Shown: positions 1 to 10,789, counted from the stretch's first letter. The stretch: DNA of 48,278 bases from Verrucomicrobiaceae bacterium (GCA_016795465.1 JAEUHK010000130.1:1-48278), one strand, 5' to 3'. A program made the numbers and translations. The notes: a model not told the origin generated them from the letters alone.

Positions 1-1398
1 CTCGAAAAGATCAGGCCATTGTCGACTCTTCTGCGGTCCGCAAATATTCCGCTGCTAAGGTCTTCAACACCCGTGGCGGACTATATTGAATCAAAAGTCA
101 TCGAAAATTTTTTGATCTGCTTCGATGATCTGGAACGCAAAGAGTCAAGTCTGACCGCTGGCGCCATTCTCGGTTTGGTTTCGCAACTCAAGGAGGAGAA
201 GTCATGCAAGGTAATCCTTGTTTTTAATGATGGGGAGCTAGACGCTGAAACACAAAGGCAGATCAGCGCATATCGCGAGAAAGTCGTCGATATCGAGCTT
301 GCCTACGAGCCGACAATTGAGGCTAACCTTAAGATCATCTGGCCTCATGGATGTCCTGCTGCCGTAACTGATGTTTTTCAAAAAGCGGAGCTGAACAACT
401 TGCGTGTAATGCAGCGCGTGAGGTGGGTAATTGAATACTTTGAGGAGAGGATCGCAAAAGATATCCCAGACCTTTGGCCATCGTTTTGCCGTAAGTGTGC
501 TGTTCTTACAGTGGTGCATAGTGCTTTTAGCAAGCGAGTCACATTGGATGAGATACTATCAACAAGTTACTGGAAGCTTCTGTTTGCGGAAAAGAAGCAC
601 CTAAATGCCGGAGATGAAAGCAGGTTCGAGGTGATGAAGCGACTCGAATACCACCCGACCGATGAAGACCAATTGATAGCCAACTACATTACCAGTGGCT
701 TTGTTGACTTGATGAAGTGGATGGATGTTCTGAAGCGCCGCCAGGAACAGATGCGAGTTGGCGATATCAATGAGACGCATCGGGGGATTTGGGAGCGATA
801 CCATCACAGCTTCGTTGCGAGTCAGTCCGAGTTTATAGATGCCCAGTGCGAGTTTCTTCGGAAACATGTGGATGACCTGCGTCTTCAAGATGTTGCGGCA
901 TCGGTCACGTTTATTAACGAACTAGATCCAAGAATCGATTTAACTTCTGTGTTGGCTCGATCCGTTGAGCGTTTTGTGGAAGCTAACAAGATTGGGGATG
1001 TAGACGATTTGGACCATTTGAGGGTCGGCCCAAGCATTTTGGGACTCATTCAAGACCGGCTGACGTTAAAGACGCAAAACCACTCGATGAAGGAGCTCTT
1101 TGTTGATTTGGCAGGCAGCGATAGCTGGAACCCACGAGACATAAAACACATGGTCGCCTTCACGGTGGAAGATTACTATCAATGGATCACCACTGAAGAC
1201 TCAGTCGACACAGTTGGTCTATTGCAGGAGTTTCTGAGACGCTTCGGACGGGAACAAGGCGATGAACAGATAGTGATTGGAAAGATCAAGGATGCGTTGC
1301 GCAAAGTAAGCATGCGCAGCCGCATAGATCAGTTCAGAGTAGAGAAGCTGATCAAACTAAAGCCAGAGCCGGCCAACGCCGAAAGCCCAAAGGGCTAG
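1..1398 (+). CDS. KAP-like P-loop NTPase, C-terminal part (5' end outside window)
   Basis: The frame is open from the first base, so the true start and the Walker A loop lie upstream. The first in-window start-like codon (TTG at 19) is probably not the initiator. Near the left edge is a Walker B-like strand, FLICFDDLER, followed by LVSQLKEEKSCKVILVFND, the layout of KAP-type and related STAND NTPases in which an acidic pair is followed by a second strand ending in N-D. The remaining 350 residues or so look alpha-helical and charged, without recognisable motifs or membrane segments. The DNA is visibly AT-richer than nearly all downstream genes, which suggests acquisition. KAP-like NTPases occur in some phage-defence loci, but no partner gene is visible here and that role is only a guess. 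Confidence 0.55.
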   Translation, partial: LEKIRPLSTLLRSANIPLLRSSTPVADYIESKVIENFLICFDDLERKESSLTAGAILGLVSQLKEEKSCKVILVFNDGELDAETQRQISAYREKVVDIELAYEPTIEANLKIIWPHGCPAAVTDVFQKAELNNLRVMQRVRWVIEYFEERIAKDIPDLWPSFCRKCAVLTVVHSAFSKRVTLDEILSTSYWKLLFAEKKHLNAGDESRFEVMKRLEYHPTDEDQLIANYITSGFVDLMKWMDVLKRRQEQMRVGDINETHRGIWERYHHSFVASQSEFIDAQCEFLRKHVDDLRLQDVAASVTFINELDPRIDLTSVLARSVERFVEANKIGDVDDLDHLRVGPSILGLIQDRLTLKTQNHSMKELFVDLAGSDSWNPRDIKHMVAFTVEDYYQWITTEDSVDTVGLLQEFLRRFGREQGDEQIVIGKIKDALRKVSMRSRIDQFRVEKLIKLKPEPANAESPKG

Positions 1399-1451
1399 GA
1401 GGTTCTCTAACGAACAAGAAGAACTGTCCATCTACCGAACTCCATCTCCCC

Positions 1452-3362
1452 ATGCGCCTCCTCGCCCTCCTTTCCTCATTCGCCATTCTGGTTTCGTCAT
1501 TCGCTTCGGCTGCTTCGCGCCCCAACATCATCATCCACTTCATCGACGACCTCGGCTACGGCGACATCGGGCCCGTCGGCGCGGTGAAGCAGAAGACGCC
1601 GCACCTCGACCGCATGGCGCGGGAGGGGATGAAGCTCACGTCGTTCTATGCGGCGCCGGTGTGCAGCGTGTCGCGGGCGCAGATGATGACCGGGTGCTAT
1701 GGCGCACGCGTTTCCGTGCCGGGCGTGTATCCGCCGGGGGCGAAGAACGGGCTGCATCCGCAGGAGCACACCATCGCCGACCGCCTCCGGCCGCTCGGCT
1801 ACGCCACGCAGTGCATCGGCAAATGGCACCTCGGCGACCAGACGGCGTTCTTGCCCACGAAGCAGGGCTTTGATCACTACCTCGGCATCCCGTATTCCAA
1901 TGACATGCTCAAAACCGCGAGCGTGGACGGCCGCCGCGTCGTGCCGCTCGTGCGCGATGACAAAGTCGAGCGCCTGCTCGATGAGGCGGACCAAGATCGC
2001 ATCGAGGAAATCTACACTGACGAGGCCGTGAAGTTCATCCGCGGCACCCAGGCAACAAAGAACCCAGAACCAGGCACCACGAATACGGCGCAGCCGTTCT
2101 TCCTCTACTTCCCGCACACTGCCGTGCACACGCCCATCCATCCCGGCAAGGCCTTCCAGGGCAGCTCGCAAAACGGCCGCTTTGGCGACTGGGTGCAGGA
2201 GGTCGATGCCAGCGTCGGTCGCGTGTTCGACACGCTGCGCGAGCTGCAGCTCGACACGAACACGCTCGTCATCTTCACCAGCGACAACGGCCCCTGGCTC
2301 ATCAAAGGCCCCGATGGCGGCAGCGCCGGTCCCTTGCGCGGCGGCAAAGGCACCACCTGGGAAGGCGGCGTGCGCGTCCCCACGCTCGCGTGGTGGCCTG
2401 GGAAGATCGCGCCCGGCAGCGTGTGCGATGCCGTCGCCGGCACCATCGACGTGCTGCCCACATGCCTGAAAATCGCCGGAGCCGAGGTGCCCGCGCAGCC
2501 CGTCATCGACGGTCGCGACCTCTCCCCGCTGCTCTTTGGCCAGAGCAAAGACTCGCCACGCGAGGCACACTACTACTTCTCAAGCTACAACCTCCAGGCC
2601 GTGCGCCATGGCCCGTGGAAGCTCGCGCTCACGACGCAAGGAAACGCCCGCGCCAAAGGCCAGACTGAGGACGACGCGAAGACGAACCCGCGCCTCTACA
2701 ACCTCGATCAAGAAATCGACGAACGCACCAACCTCGCCGCGCAGCATCCCGACATCGTCGCGAAACTCACCGCGCTCGCCGAAAAGATGACCGCCGAAAT
2801 CGGCGGCAACGAACCCCAAAGCCGCCGTCCACCCGGCGAAGTCGAAAATCCCGTCACGATGTATCCCACGAGCGATCAGCCCAAGGGGAAGCAAGAAGCG
2901 AGCAAGCCTTTTCCATGGTTTTTGCTGGAGGCTGGGGATTCACTTGATGGAAATCGTGCTCCACAAATCGCCAACACGCCCTTCACCCTCACCTGCGAGC
3001 TCACCACCGCGCAACGCGATGCCATCCTCATCGCCCACGGCGGCGCCAGCACCGGCTACGCGCTCCATCTCAGCGGCGGGAAACTGATCTGGGCCATCCG
3101 CCACGGCAAAACCCTCACCACCGCCCAGACCGACTACCCCGCCGACAACCAACCTCACCGCATCACCGCCACCCTCGGCAAAAAAGGCCAGCTTACCCTC
3201 CAGCTCGATCAAAACACCCCCATCACCGCCACCAGCCCCGGCCTCATCCGCACCCAGCCCAAAGAAGACTTCTGCCTCGGCCACGACAACAAAGTGCCCG
3301 TGGCCATTTACACCGCGAAGGGGAAGTTTGAGGGGAAACTCCGCTTGGTGAGCATTGAGTGA
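1452..3362 (+). CDS. Secreted arylsulfatase-like sulfatase with C-terminal LamG-like domain
   Basis: 636 aa. Residues 1-20 form a signal peptide. Residues 23-40 hold the sulfatase metal-binding start (RPNIIIHFIDDLGYGD, D32/D33), and GKWHLGD and FTSDNGPW follow as in arylsulfatase A-type enzymes. The formylglycine site is C71-S-V-S-R75, with valine where the usual C-x-P/A-x-R signature has proline or alanine. Residues of about 500-636 form a separate beta-rich domain (LTCELTTAQRDAILIAHGG...) resembling a LamG/concanavalin-like module, probably for carbohydrate binding. The likely role is periplasmic or extracellular hydrolysis of sulfate esters on polysaccharides. It lies 53 bases after the KAP-like gene and its GC content matches the chromosome, unlike that gene. 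The family call is strong; the substrate is unknown. Confidence 0.93.
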   Translation: MRLLALLSSFAILVSSFASAASRPNIIIHFIDDLGYGDIGPVGAVKQKTPHLDRMAREGMKLTSFYAAPVCSVSRAQMMTGCYGARVSVPGVYPPGAKNGLHPQEHTIADRLRPLGYATQCIGKWHLGDQTAFLPTKQGFDHYLGIPYSNDMLKTASVDGRRVVPLVRDDKVERLLDEADQDRIEEIYTDEAVKFIRGTQATKNPEPGTTNTAQPFFLYFPHTAVHTPIHPGKAFQGSSQNGRFGDWVQEVDASVGRVFDTLRELQLDTNTLVIFTSDNGPWLIKGPDGGSAGPLRGGKGTTWEGGVRVPTLAWWPGKIAPGSVCDAVAGTIDVLPTCLKIAGAEVPAQPVIDGRDLSPLLFGQSKDSPREAHYYFSSYNLQAVRHGPWKLALTTQGNARAKGQTEDDAKTNPRLYNLDQEIDERTNLAAQHPDIVAKLTALAEKMTAEIGGNEPQSRRPPGEVENPVTMYPTSDQPKGKQEASKPFPWFLLEAGDSLDGNRAPQIANTPFTLTCELTTAQRDAILIAHGGASTGYALHLSGGKLIWAIRHGKTLTTAQTDYPADNQPHRITATLGKKGQLTLQLDQNTPITATSPGLIRTQPKEDFCLGHDNKVPVAIYTAKGKFEGKLRLVSIE

Positions 3363-3389
3363 CCAAGTAGTATCGGCCTCAAACCTGGC

Positions 3390-3794
3390 GTGAAGAAGAA
3401 AGAATACAGATATCGAATCCAACATGCGTGCTTCAAATGCCGGAAGGCATTCAAGTTCGAGTATCTGACTTTGGAGCAGGAGCAATCCGCATGGCTGAGC
3501 TTTAAGCTATCGGGCAAGAAGCCGAGCACCGAATTCATCGAGAATCCGCATGTATGCCCTGAATGCAAAAATCCCGTGGAGTTAATGGGCCGGTCTTTTC
3601 GCGCACCCAAAGCAGGCGATCTGGACGCGTGGAAGGCTGTCGAAATCTTGTTTTTGGCCGGCTATCGCTTCTGGTCTTCCGTTGGCAATTTGCCCACCAC
3701 CTCCAAAGAAGCCAAAGCGTTCGTGAAGGCACACACACTAACCAACGACGGGGAGAAACTCGCTCACCGTATAAAGGCCACGCACTCGATCTGA
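3390..3794 (+). CDS. Small zinc-ribbon protein of unknown function
   Basis: 134 aa from a GTG start. Two CxxC pairs, C-F-K-C near residue 12 and C-P-E-C near residue 55, are spaced as in a zinc ribbon with a long insert. The rest is basic and lacks a signal peptide or membrane segment. Codon use and base composition are closer to the AT-richer KAP-like gene than to the flanking sulfatases, so it may have arrived separately. It begins 27 bases after the sulfatase stop on the same strand. No family is recognised. Nucleic-acid binding is a possibility suggested only by the zinc ribbon and basic charge. Confidence 0.6.
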   Translation: MKKKEYRYRIQHACFKCRKAFKFEYLTLEQEQSAWLSFKLSGKKPSTEFIENPHVCPECKNPVELMGRSFRAPKAGDLDAWKAVEILFLAGYRFWSSVGNLPTTSKEAKAFVKAHTLTNDGEKLAHRIKATHSI

Positions 3795-3827
3795 GTGCCT
3801 GACATCGAAGATTCAGCTTCTCCGCTC

Positions 3828-3890
3828 CTCTGCCCCTCTGCGGCAAAATCGAGCTTCCTGACCGTTCGTTTTTGCCGCAGAGGAGCAGAG
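3828..3890. repeat. Extragenic palindromic repeat (REP-like dyad)
   Basis: A 21-base left arm (3828-3848) pairs with 3870-3890 with one mismatch around a 21-base spacer. The core is TCTGCGGCAAAA on the left and TTTTGCCGCAGA on the right. Related CTCCTTTGC-type sequence continues beyond the right arm to about 3906. It lies 33 bases after the stop of the zinc-ribbon gene. It could fold in RNA and stop transcription, but no T-run follows, so a REP-like element is the better description. Confidence 0.7.
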
Positions 3891-3938
3891 AGGCAAAGGA
3901 GCAGAGTATGAGTGATGCTTGAGGTGGTTCCGCTGTTC

Positions 3939-4046
3939 CTACCTCCTCGTCAGCAGCTTCTCCGCCGGCACCAGGAGATCAAAATCATCCCGGTCGTCGA
4001 TCTCGGGATCGAGTTCGCCGCAGTCGATGAGACTGGTGATCTTAAG
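3939..4046 (-). pseudogene. Possible C-terminal remnant of the disrupted NYN-domain gene
   Basis: Read on the minus strand, this stretch gives 35 codons of protein-like sequence (LKITSLIDCGELDPEIDD, then RDDFDLLVPAEKLLTRR) ending at a TAG at 3939-3941. It has no start codon of its own. Directly upstream in reading direction lie the 4045-4105 dyad and the NYN fragment. A simple reading is that both fragments belonged to one gene interrupted by the dyad. No family can be assigned to this fragment on its own. Confidence 0.35.
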
Positions 4047-4105
4047 GCAGAAGAATGGGGGCAGCAGAATCATGAATCCATTCTTCTGCCCCCATTCTCC
4101 TGCCT
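4045..4105. repeat. Extragenic palindromic repeat within decayed gene
   Basis: 26-base arms, 4045-4070 and 4080-4105, are inverted with two mismatches around a 9-base loop. The core is AGAATGGGGGCAG on the left and CTGCCCCCATTCT on the right. The right arm supplies the in-frame stop (4104-4106) of the NYN fragment. This is the size and form of REP-type elements mobilised by Y1 (RAYT) transposases, but no such transposase is in the window. Confidence 0.7.
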
Positions 4106-4239
4106 ACCTCTTCGTTCTGACTGAGTTGGGCACGAAAGCGACCAAATGTTGATTTGGTGCCTGAAAACGGCGCAGAACTTCAGGCACGAAATCGACATCG
4201 CCGCAGGCAATAACCACCGCCGCATCTCGTTCACGCACC
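4104..4239 (-). pseudogene. NYN/LabA-like (PIN-fold) nuclease fragment
   Basis: The minus strand encodes about 44 residues, including DAAVVIACGDVDFVPEVLRRF and then HLVAFVPNS. GDVDFVPEV matches the SGDsDFvPl block of NYN-domain RNases (DUF88/LabA group), where the two aspartates help bind the metal. The N-terminal half with the first catalytic aspartate is absent: the frame runs into the antisense of the esterase gene that starts at 4240. A stop at 4104-4106, inside the dyad repeat, cuts the C-terminus. The gene appears destroyed at both ends. Confidence 0.6.
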
Positions 4240-5115
4240 ATGCGCCGCGTTTTCCTGCTCTGTCTCCTCGCCCTCAGCTCTCCGCTTTTCGCCCAAAAGG
4301 CGGCGAAGGCCAAGAAAGCCAGCACACCGCCGCCGACGAAGCCGCCGTTGGTCAGCGTGGACATCACGAAGCTGCCGGAGGGCGCGACGCATCTCGATCT
4401 TTGGCTGCTGTGCGGGCAGTCGAACATGAAAGGCCGCGGATTCATGCCCGATGAGCCGAAGAATGATCCGCGCATCGTCATGATGCATCTCAAAGACGAC
4501 CAGTGGTATCTCGCGCGGCATCCGCTGCATCTCACGGGCGACGCGAAGACCTTCCAAGGCCACGACAACGCCGGCGTCGGCCCCGGGCTGGCCTTTGCCG
4601 AAGTGCTCGCCGCGCAGTACAAAACCGTCGCCATCGGTCTCGTGCCTTGCGCCGTCGGCGGTTCCTCCATCAAGCTCTGGCAGAAAGGCGCGAAGCTTTA
4701 CGAAGACGCCCTGCGCCGCGCCAAACTCGCCCTGCAAACCACCGCGCCCGTCAAAGCCCGCCTCCGCGGCATCCTCTGGCTGCAAGGCGAGGCCAACGCG
4801 AACGCCCAGGAACTCCCGCTGCACGCCGAGCGCCTCCGCGCCATGATCGGAGCCTTTCGCACCGACCTCGCCCAGCCCGACCTGCCCTTCATCGCCTGCA
4901 CCATCGGCGAAATGAAGGAAGAGCCGACTCTTTCGAATCTCAAAGCGATGAACGACATCCAGCTCGCCCTGCCGAAAACCGTTCCGCACACCGCCTGCGT
5001 CGATGCCCGCGATTTAAAGACCCACATCGGCGACAGCGTCCACTTCGACACCGCGGCACAAAACGAAATCGGGAAGCGTTTCGCGGCGGAGGCGGCCAGG
5101 CTGGAAAGACGCTGA
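4240..5115 (+). CDS. Secreted SASA-family (CE6-like) carbohydrate esterase
   Basis: 291 aa with a signal peptide at residues 1-19 and a short Lys/Ala/Pro linker. Block I is LLCGQSNMKGRG with the nucleophile S61. A middle block ILWLQGEANA and a C-terminal GDSVHFD, which supplies the catalytic histidine, complete the sialate O-acetylesterase/acetylxylan esterase pattern. It probably removes acetyl groups from periplasmic or extracellular glycans. Its stop is followed within 35 bases by the likely start of the second sulfatase, so the two are probably co-transcribed and may act on the same decorated polysaccharide. It begins at the breakpoint of the decayed NYN gene, which suggests the sulfatase/esterase pair was inserted there. 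Confidence 0.88.
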   Translation: MRRVFLLCLLALSSPLFAQKAAKAKKASTPPPTKPPLVSVDITKLPEGATHLDLWLLCGQSNMKGRGFMPDEPKNDPRIVMMHLKDDQWYLARHPLHLTGDAKTFQGHDNAGVGPGLAFAEVLAAQYKTVAIGLVPCAVGGSSIKLWQKGAKLYEDALRRAKLALQTTAPVKARLRGILWLQGEANANAQELPLHAERLRAMIGAFRTDLAQPDLPFIACTIGEMKEEPTLSNLKAMNDIQLALPKTVPHTACVDARDLKTHIGDSVHFDTAAQNEIGKRFAAEAARLERR

Positions 5116-5149
5116 AATGCCGCGGGGCTTCCAGCGTTCAACGCGGGCC

Positions 5150-6946
5150 ATGTTTCGCACGCTTTTCACCCTCATCGCCCTCGTTCCGGCGCTCTTCGCG
5201 GCGCAACCCAACCTTCTCGTCATCACCACCGATGACATGAGCTGTGACTCGATGGGCGTGTTTGGCTGCAAACTGAAGGACACCACGCCGAACATGGACC
5301 GGTTGGCGGCACGCAGCCTCCGCTTCAACCATGCACATGTGGTCGTGGGCAATTGCATGCCCTCCCGCAACGTCATGTGGAGCGGCAAGTATCCGCACAA
5401 TAACCATATCGAGGGCTTCAAAGCGATCCCGAAGGCCGAGAAGAGCTATCCGGTGCTCGGCGAGATCGTGAAGGAGGCGGGTTACTTCACCGGCATCCGG
5501 CACAAGGTGGAGCACAGCACGCCTTATTCGCCCTTTCCGTGGGATGTGGACCTCCGTGAGGAGAAGCGGGATGATGTGAAAAACGCGGCGTCGTGGGGAA
5601 GAGCGGCCACGAAAGGCATCGAGGCGGCCAAACAGGCTGGAAAGCCCTTCTGCCTCCTGCTGAACGTGGCTGATCCGCACAAGCCCTTTTATGCTGAGGG
5701 CAAAAAGGGGCAGGTGGCTGATGATCCAAATGTGCCGAGCAAGGTCTTCACGCCCGAGGAGGTCGTTGTGCCCGGCTTTCTGCCGGATGATCCGGTGATC
5801 CGGCAGGAGCTGGCGCTTTACTTCAGCAGCGTGCGGCGGGCGGATGATGCGGTGGGCAGCATTTTGGAGGCGCTCAAAGCATCCGGGCAGGAGGATAATA
5901 CCATCATCGTGTTCCTCTCGGATCATGGCATGCCGTTGCCATTTGCGAAAACGCAGCTCTACCATCACAGCAGCCGCACGCCCCTCATGATCCGCTGGCC
6001 GGGCGTGACGAAGGACGGCGCGGTGGATGAGGAGCACCTGATCTCGACGGTCGATCTGCTGCCGACGATCCTCGACATGCTGGGCATCGCCTCACCGGGA
6101 GGCTTTGACGGCAGCTCCTTCGCCGCGGTGCTCAAAGGTGAAAAGCAACCGAAGCGCACGATGATCTTCAAAGAGCACAACGAGAACTCTGGCGGCCAAA
6201 ACACGCCAATGCGTGCGGTGCAGACGAAGGACTGGCTGTATATTTTCAGCCCTTGGTCCAATGGCACCCGCGTGATGGGCGGTGCCACGGCAGGCACTGT
6301 GACCTGCCGCCAGATGCGTGTGCTGGCCAAAAACAACGAGCAGGTGGCCGCCCGCATCGACCTCTTTGACCATCGCGTGCCCGAAGAGGCCTACGAGGTG
6401 CGCTATGATCCGGATGCGCTGACGAACCTGGTCACGAAGCCTGAGCACGCCGAGCAGGTGGCTGTGCTGGAGATGGCGTTGGAGGACTGGATGGTGCGCA
6501 CGAAGGATCCGCTGCTCGAGGTTTTCCGCCGGCGTGACGACGCGGGCTTCCGCGAGGAATTCATGAAGAGCCTCGAATCGAAGCAAATGGGCCGGAAGCA
6601 ACGCCAAGCCGCCAACAATCAGCTCAAGAAGGCGGCAGATGGAAAGTCGCTCATCGAGCTCGACATCCCGAAAAGCGTGTCACCGGGGCAAAAGGCTGTC
6701 GTCAAGCTCAAGCATCACTTTCCCGCGGATCTCGGTGAGAAGCCAGTGCAGGTGACGCTGAAAAACGGCAAGGGTGATCGCATCAAACGCATCGAGGTGA
6801 TGGCGAGCGGGGAAGGGGAGAAGGAGGTGAGCTTTGACATCCCGGCGGATGCCAAGAGCGTGAGCTTCGCAAGCCTCGTGGGCAAAGGCATCAATGACGC
6901 ATTGCAGCATCTGCAATCCAAGGTGGTGCCGGTGAAGGCTCCTTGA
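5150..6946 (+). CDS. Secreted sulfatase, heparan N-sulfatase-like
   Basis: 598 aa from the ATG at 5150, chosen because it begins directly with a signal peptide (MFRTLFTLIALVPALFA); an ATG at 5117 would add 11 residues before it. Metal-binding D28/D29 lie in LLVITTDDM. The formylglycine motif is canonical, C69-M-P-S-R73, in the context NCMPSRNVMWSGKYPHNN. VFLSDHGMP carries the second metal-binding Asp-His. Residues after about 500 form an added beta-sandwich-like domain (LDIPKSVSPGQKAVVKL...). It lies just downstream of the esterase and ends 2 bases before the stop of the convergent PSD1 gene. Role: desulfation of exported glycans; the exact substrate is inferred only. Confidence 0.93.
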   Translation: MFRTLFTLIALVPALFAAQPNLLVITTDDMSCDSMGVFGCKLKDTTPNMDRLAARSLRFNHAHVVVGNCMPSRNVMWSGKYPHNNHIEGFKAIPKAEKSYPVLGEIVKEAGYFTGIRHKVEHSTPYSPFPWDVDLREEKRDDVKNAASWGRAATKGIEAAKQAGKPFCLLLNVADPHKPFYAEGKKGQVADDPNVPSKVFTPEEVVVPGFLPDDPVIRQELALYFSSVRRADDAVGSILEALKASGQEDNTIIVFLSDHGMPLPFAKTQLYHHSSRTPLMIRWPGVTKDGAVDEEHLISTVDLLPTILDMLGIASPGGFDGSSFAAVLKGEKQPKRTMIFKEHNENSGGQNTPMRAVQTKDWLYIFSPWSNGTRVMGGATAGTVTCRQMRVLAKNNEQVAARIDLFDHRVPEEAYEVRYDPDALTNLVTKPEHAEQVAVLEMALEDWMVRTKDPLLEVFRRRDDAGFREEFMKSLESKQMGRKQRQAANNQLKKAADGKSLIELDIPKSVSPGQKAVVKLKHHFPADLGEKPVQVTLKNGKGDRIKRIEVMASGEGEKEVSFDIPADAKSVSFASLVGKGINDALQHLQSKVVPVKAP

Positions 6947-6948
6947 GA

Positions 6949-9453
<2,505 letters not shown>

Positions 9454-9572
9454 GGTCGTGGGGAGGAGATTGTGGTCTTCAACCCTGAGATAGCCCTCAA
9501 GTTGCGTCTCATTTACAGCGCCTCTTGTCCTGCCACTTGCACGCAGGCCGAATCGCGATACCTCGAAGGCCG

Positions 9573-10544
9573 ATGCCAGCCTGCACAATCGAAGCCTACC
9601 AGGACTCTCCGCAAGCCCGCGAGGAGTTGGCGCGATGGCTCGTGATCCATGCGCCGTATCCGCTCGATGCGGCGGAGTGGGTGGCCCGTCTCGGCTACTG
9701 GTGGGACGCGAATCCGTATGCGGCAGCCGCGACCGAACGCGGCTGGGTGCTGCGGCATGAAGGGGCTTTGGTTGGCTTCATGGCCCTCATTCCGGCGGCC
9801 TATTCCGTGGGCGGCTCTTTCACACCGGCGATGAATGCCTCGACGTGGTGCGTGGCCGAGACGCATCGTAATGCCAGCCTGCCGATGCTCATGAAGCTGC
9901 GCCGACTGGCTGCCACGATGCCGATGGCGGACACGACGCCGACGCCCGATGTGCAGGTGATGCTGCAAAAGAGCGGGTGGATACCCGCGACCAGCATTCA
10001 GCGTCATTTTGTGCCGCTGGGCCTTTTCGGCCTGCCATGGCGTGGCCGCTGGTCGCGGCTGCCGGCGGGGAAGAAGATCACGCGTGATCCGGCGGAGGTG
10101 CGCAGCATCGCTAGGAATTTTCAAAGCAGCGACCGCGTCGAGAAATGGGTCACGCCGGAGTATCTGAGGTGGTTTGCGGCCTCCACGATGCGGCAGCATG
10201 AGTTCATCGGCGTGCTCGACGAGACCGGTTGCCTCACCAGCTACTTGTTTCTGACGCCCGCGGAGATCCGTGGTATCACCGGCTGGCTGGAGGTGGACCA
10301 TTTCAGCACCTGCGAGGACTTTTCAGAGCTGCATGCTCTCGTCGGCGAGATCGTGCGAAACCGTGCGGCACTGACCGGTGGGCTCTACCTGACTCTCACG
10401 AGCTTTCCTGGCGATACGACATGGGACTCGGTGCCAGCTCTGCTCCGGCGTGCGGCACGCGTGACGCATCACTTTGCCATTCCGGAGGCCATCAAGGCGC
10501 TGCCAAAGCACAGCGTGCTGGCAGAGGGCGACTGGGGGCTCTAA
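9573..10544 (+). CDS. GNAT-like acyltransferase
   Basis: 323 aa from the ATG at 9573; a frame from 9525 adds 16 unlikely residues. The N-terminal half has GNAT-like features: LRHEGALVGFMALIP followed by STWCVAETHRNASLPMLMKL, resembling the beta4/acyl-CoA loop region. The C-terminal half could be a second, degenerate GNAT fold, as in FemX-type proteins. There is no signal peptide. Its stop (10542-10544) overlaps the stop of the convergent acyl carrier protein gene (10541-10543), tying it physically to the carrier/decarboxylase/ligase operon. The inferred job is to transfer the carrier-bound acyl group to an acceptor. Family confidence is moderate; the donor and acceptor are unknown. Confidence 0.6.
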   Translation: MPACTIEAYQDSPQAREELARWLVIHAPYPLDAAEWVARLGYWWDANPYAAAATERGWVLRHEGALVGFMALIPAAYSVGGSFTPAMNASTWCVAETHRNASLPMLMKLRRLAATMPMADTTPTPDVQVMLQKSGWIPATSIQRHFVPLGLFGLPWRGRWSRLPAGKKITRDPAEVRSIARNFQSSDRVEKWVTPEYLRWFAASTMRQHEFIGVLDETGCLTSYLFLTPAEIRGITGWLEVDHFSTCEDFSELHALVGEIVRNRAALTGGLYLTLTSFPGDTTWDSVPALLRRAARVTHHFAIPEAIKALPKHSVLAEGDWGL

Positions 10545-10789
10545 ACGAGCTTCTCGATCACCGCGAGGAGGTGGTTGCCAGTGGCAAAGGTATCCGCGGT
10601 CATCAGCTCATCGGGAATCTGCACACCGAGCTCCTGCTCGATCTCCATCAGCAGGTCGATCGAGGCCATCGAGTCGAGGCCCAGCTTGCCGAGGTCCTCG
10701 TCCATCGGCACGGCGGCGCCGGGCGTGAGGAAGCGGAGCTTCGGGCGGAGGATTTCCTGGAGTTTCGGGGTGATGTCAGTCGCAGTCAT
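10541..10789 (-). CDS. Acyl carrier protein
   Basis: 82 aa, the usual carrier length. The phosphopantetheine site is S40 in KLGLDSMASIDLLMEIEQEL, the classic D-S-M/L pattern before helix II. It is the last gene of the minus-strand operon, 18 bases after the PLP decarboxylase. It is not next to fatty-acid genes, so it probably serves a dedicated pathway in which the ligase at 12355-13863 loads it and the decarboxylase acts on the bound or free amino acid. Its 3' end overlaps the GNAT gene by 3 bases. Confidence 0.9.
   Translation of the reverse strand: MTATDITPKLQEILRPKLRFLTPGAAVPMDEDLGKLGLDSMASIDLLMEIEQELGVQIPDELMTADTFATGNHLLAVIEKLV

Noticed and set aside
1497..2570. 357-codon minus-strand frame inside the first sulfatase
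   Set aside because: Antisense shadow of a gene with all sulfatase motifs.
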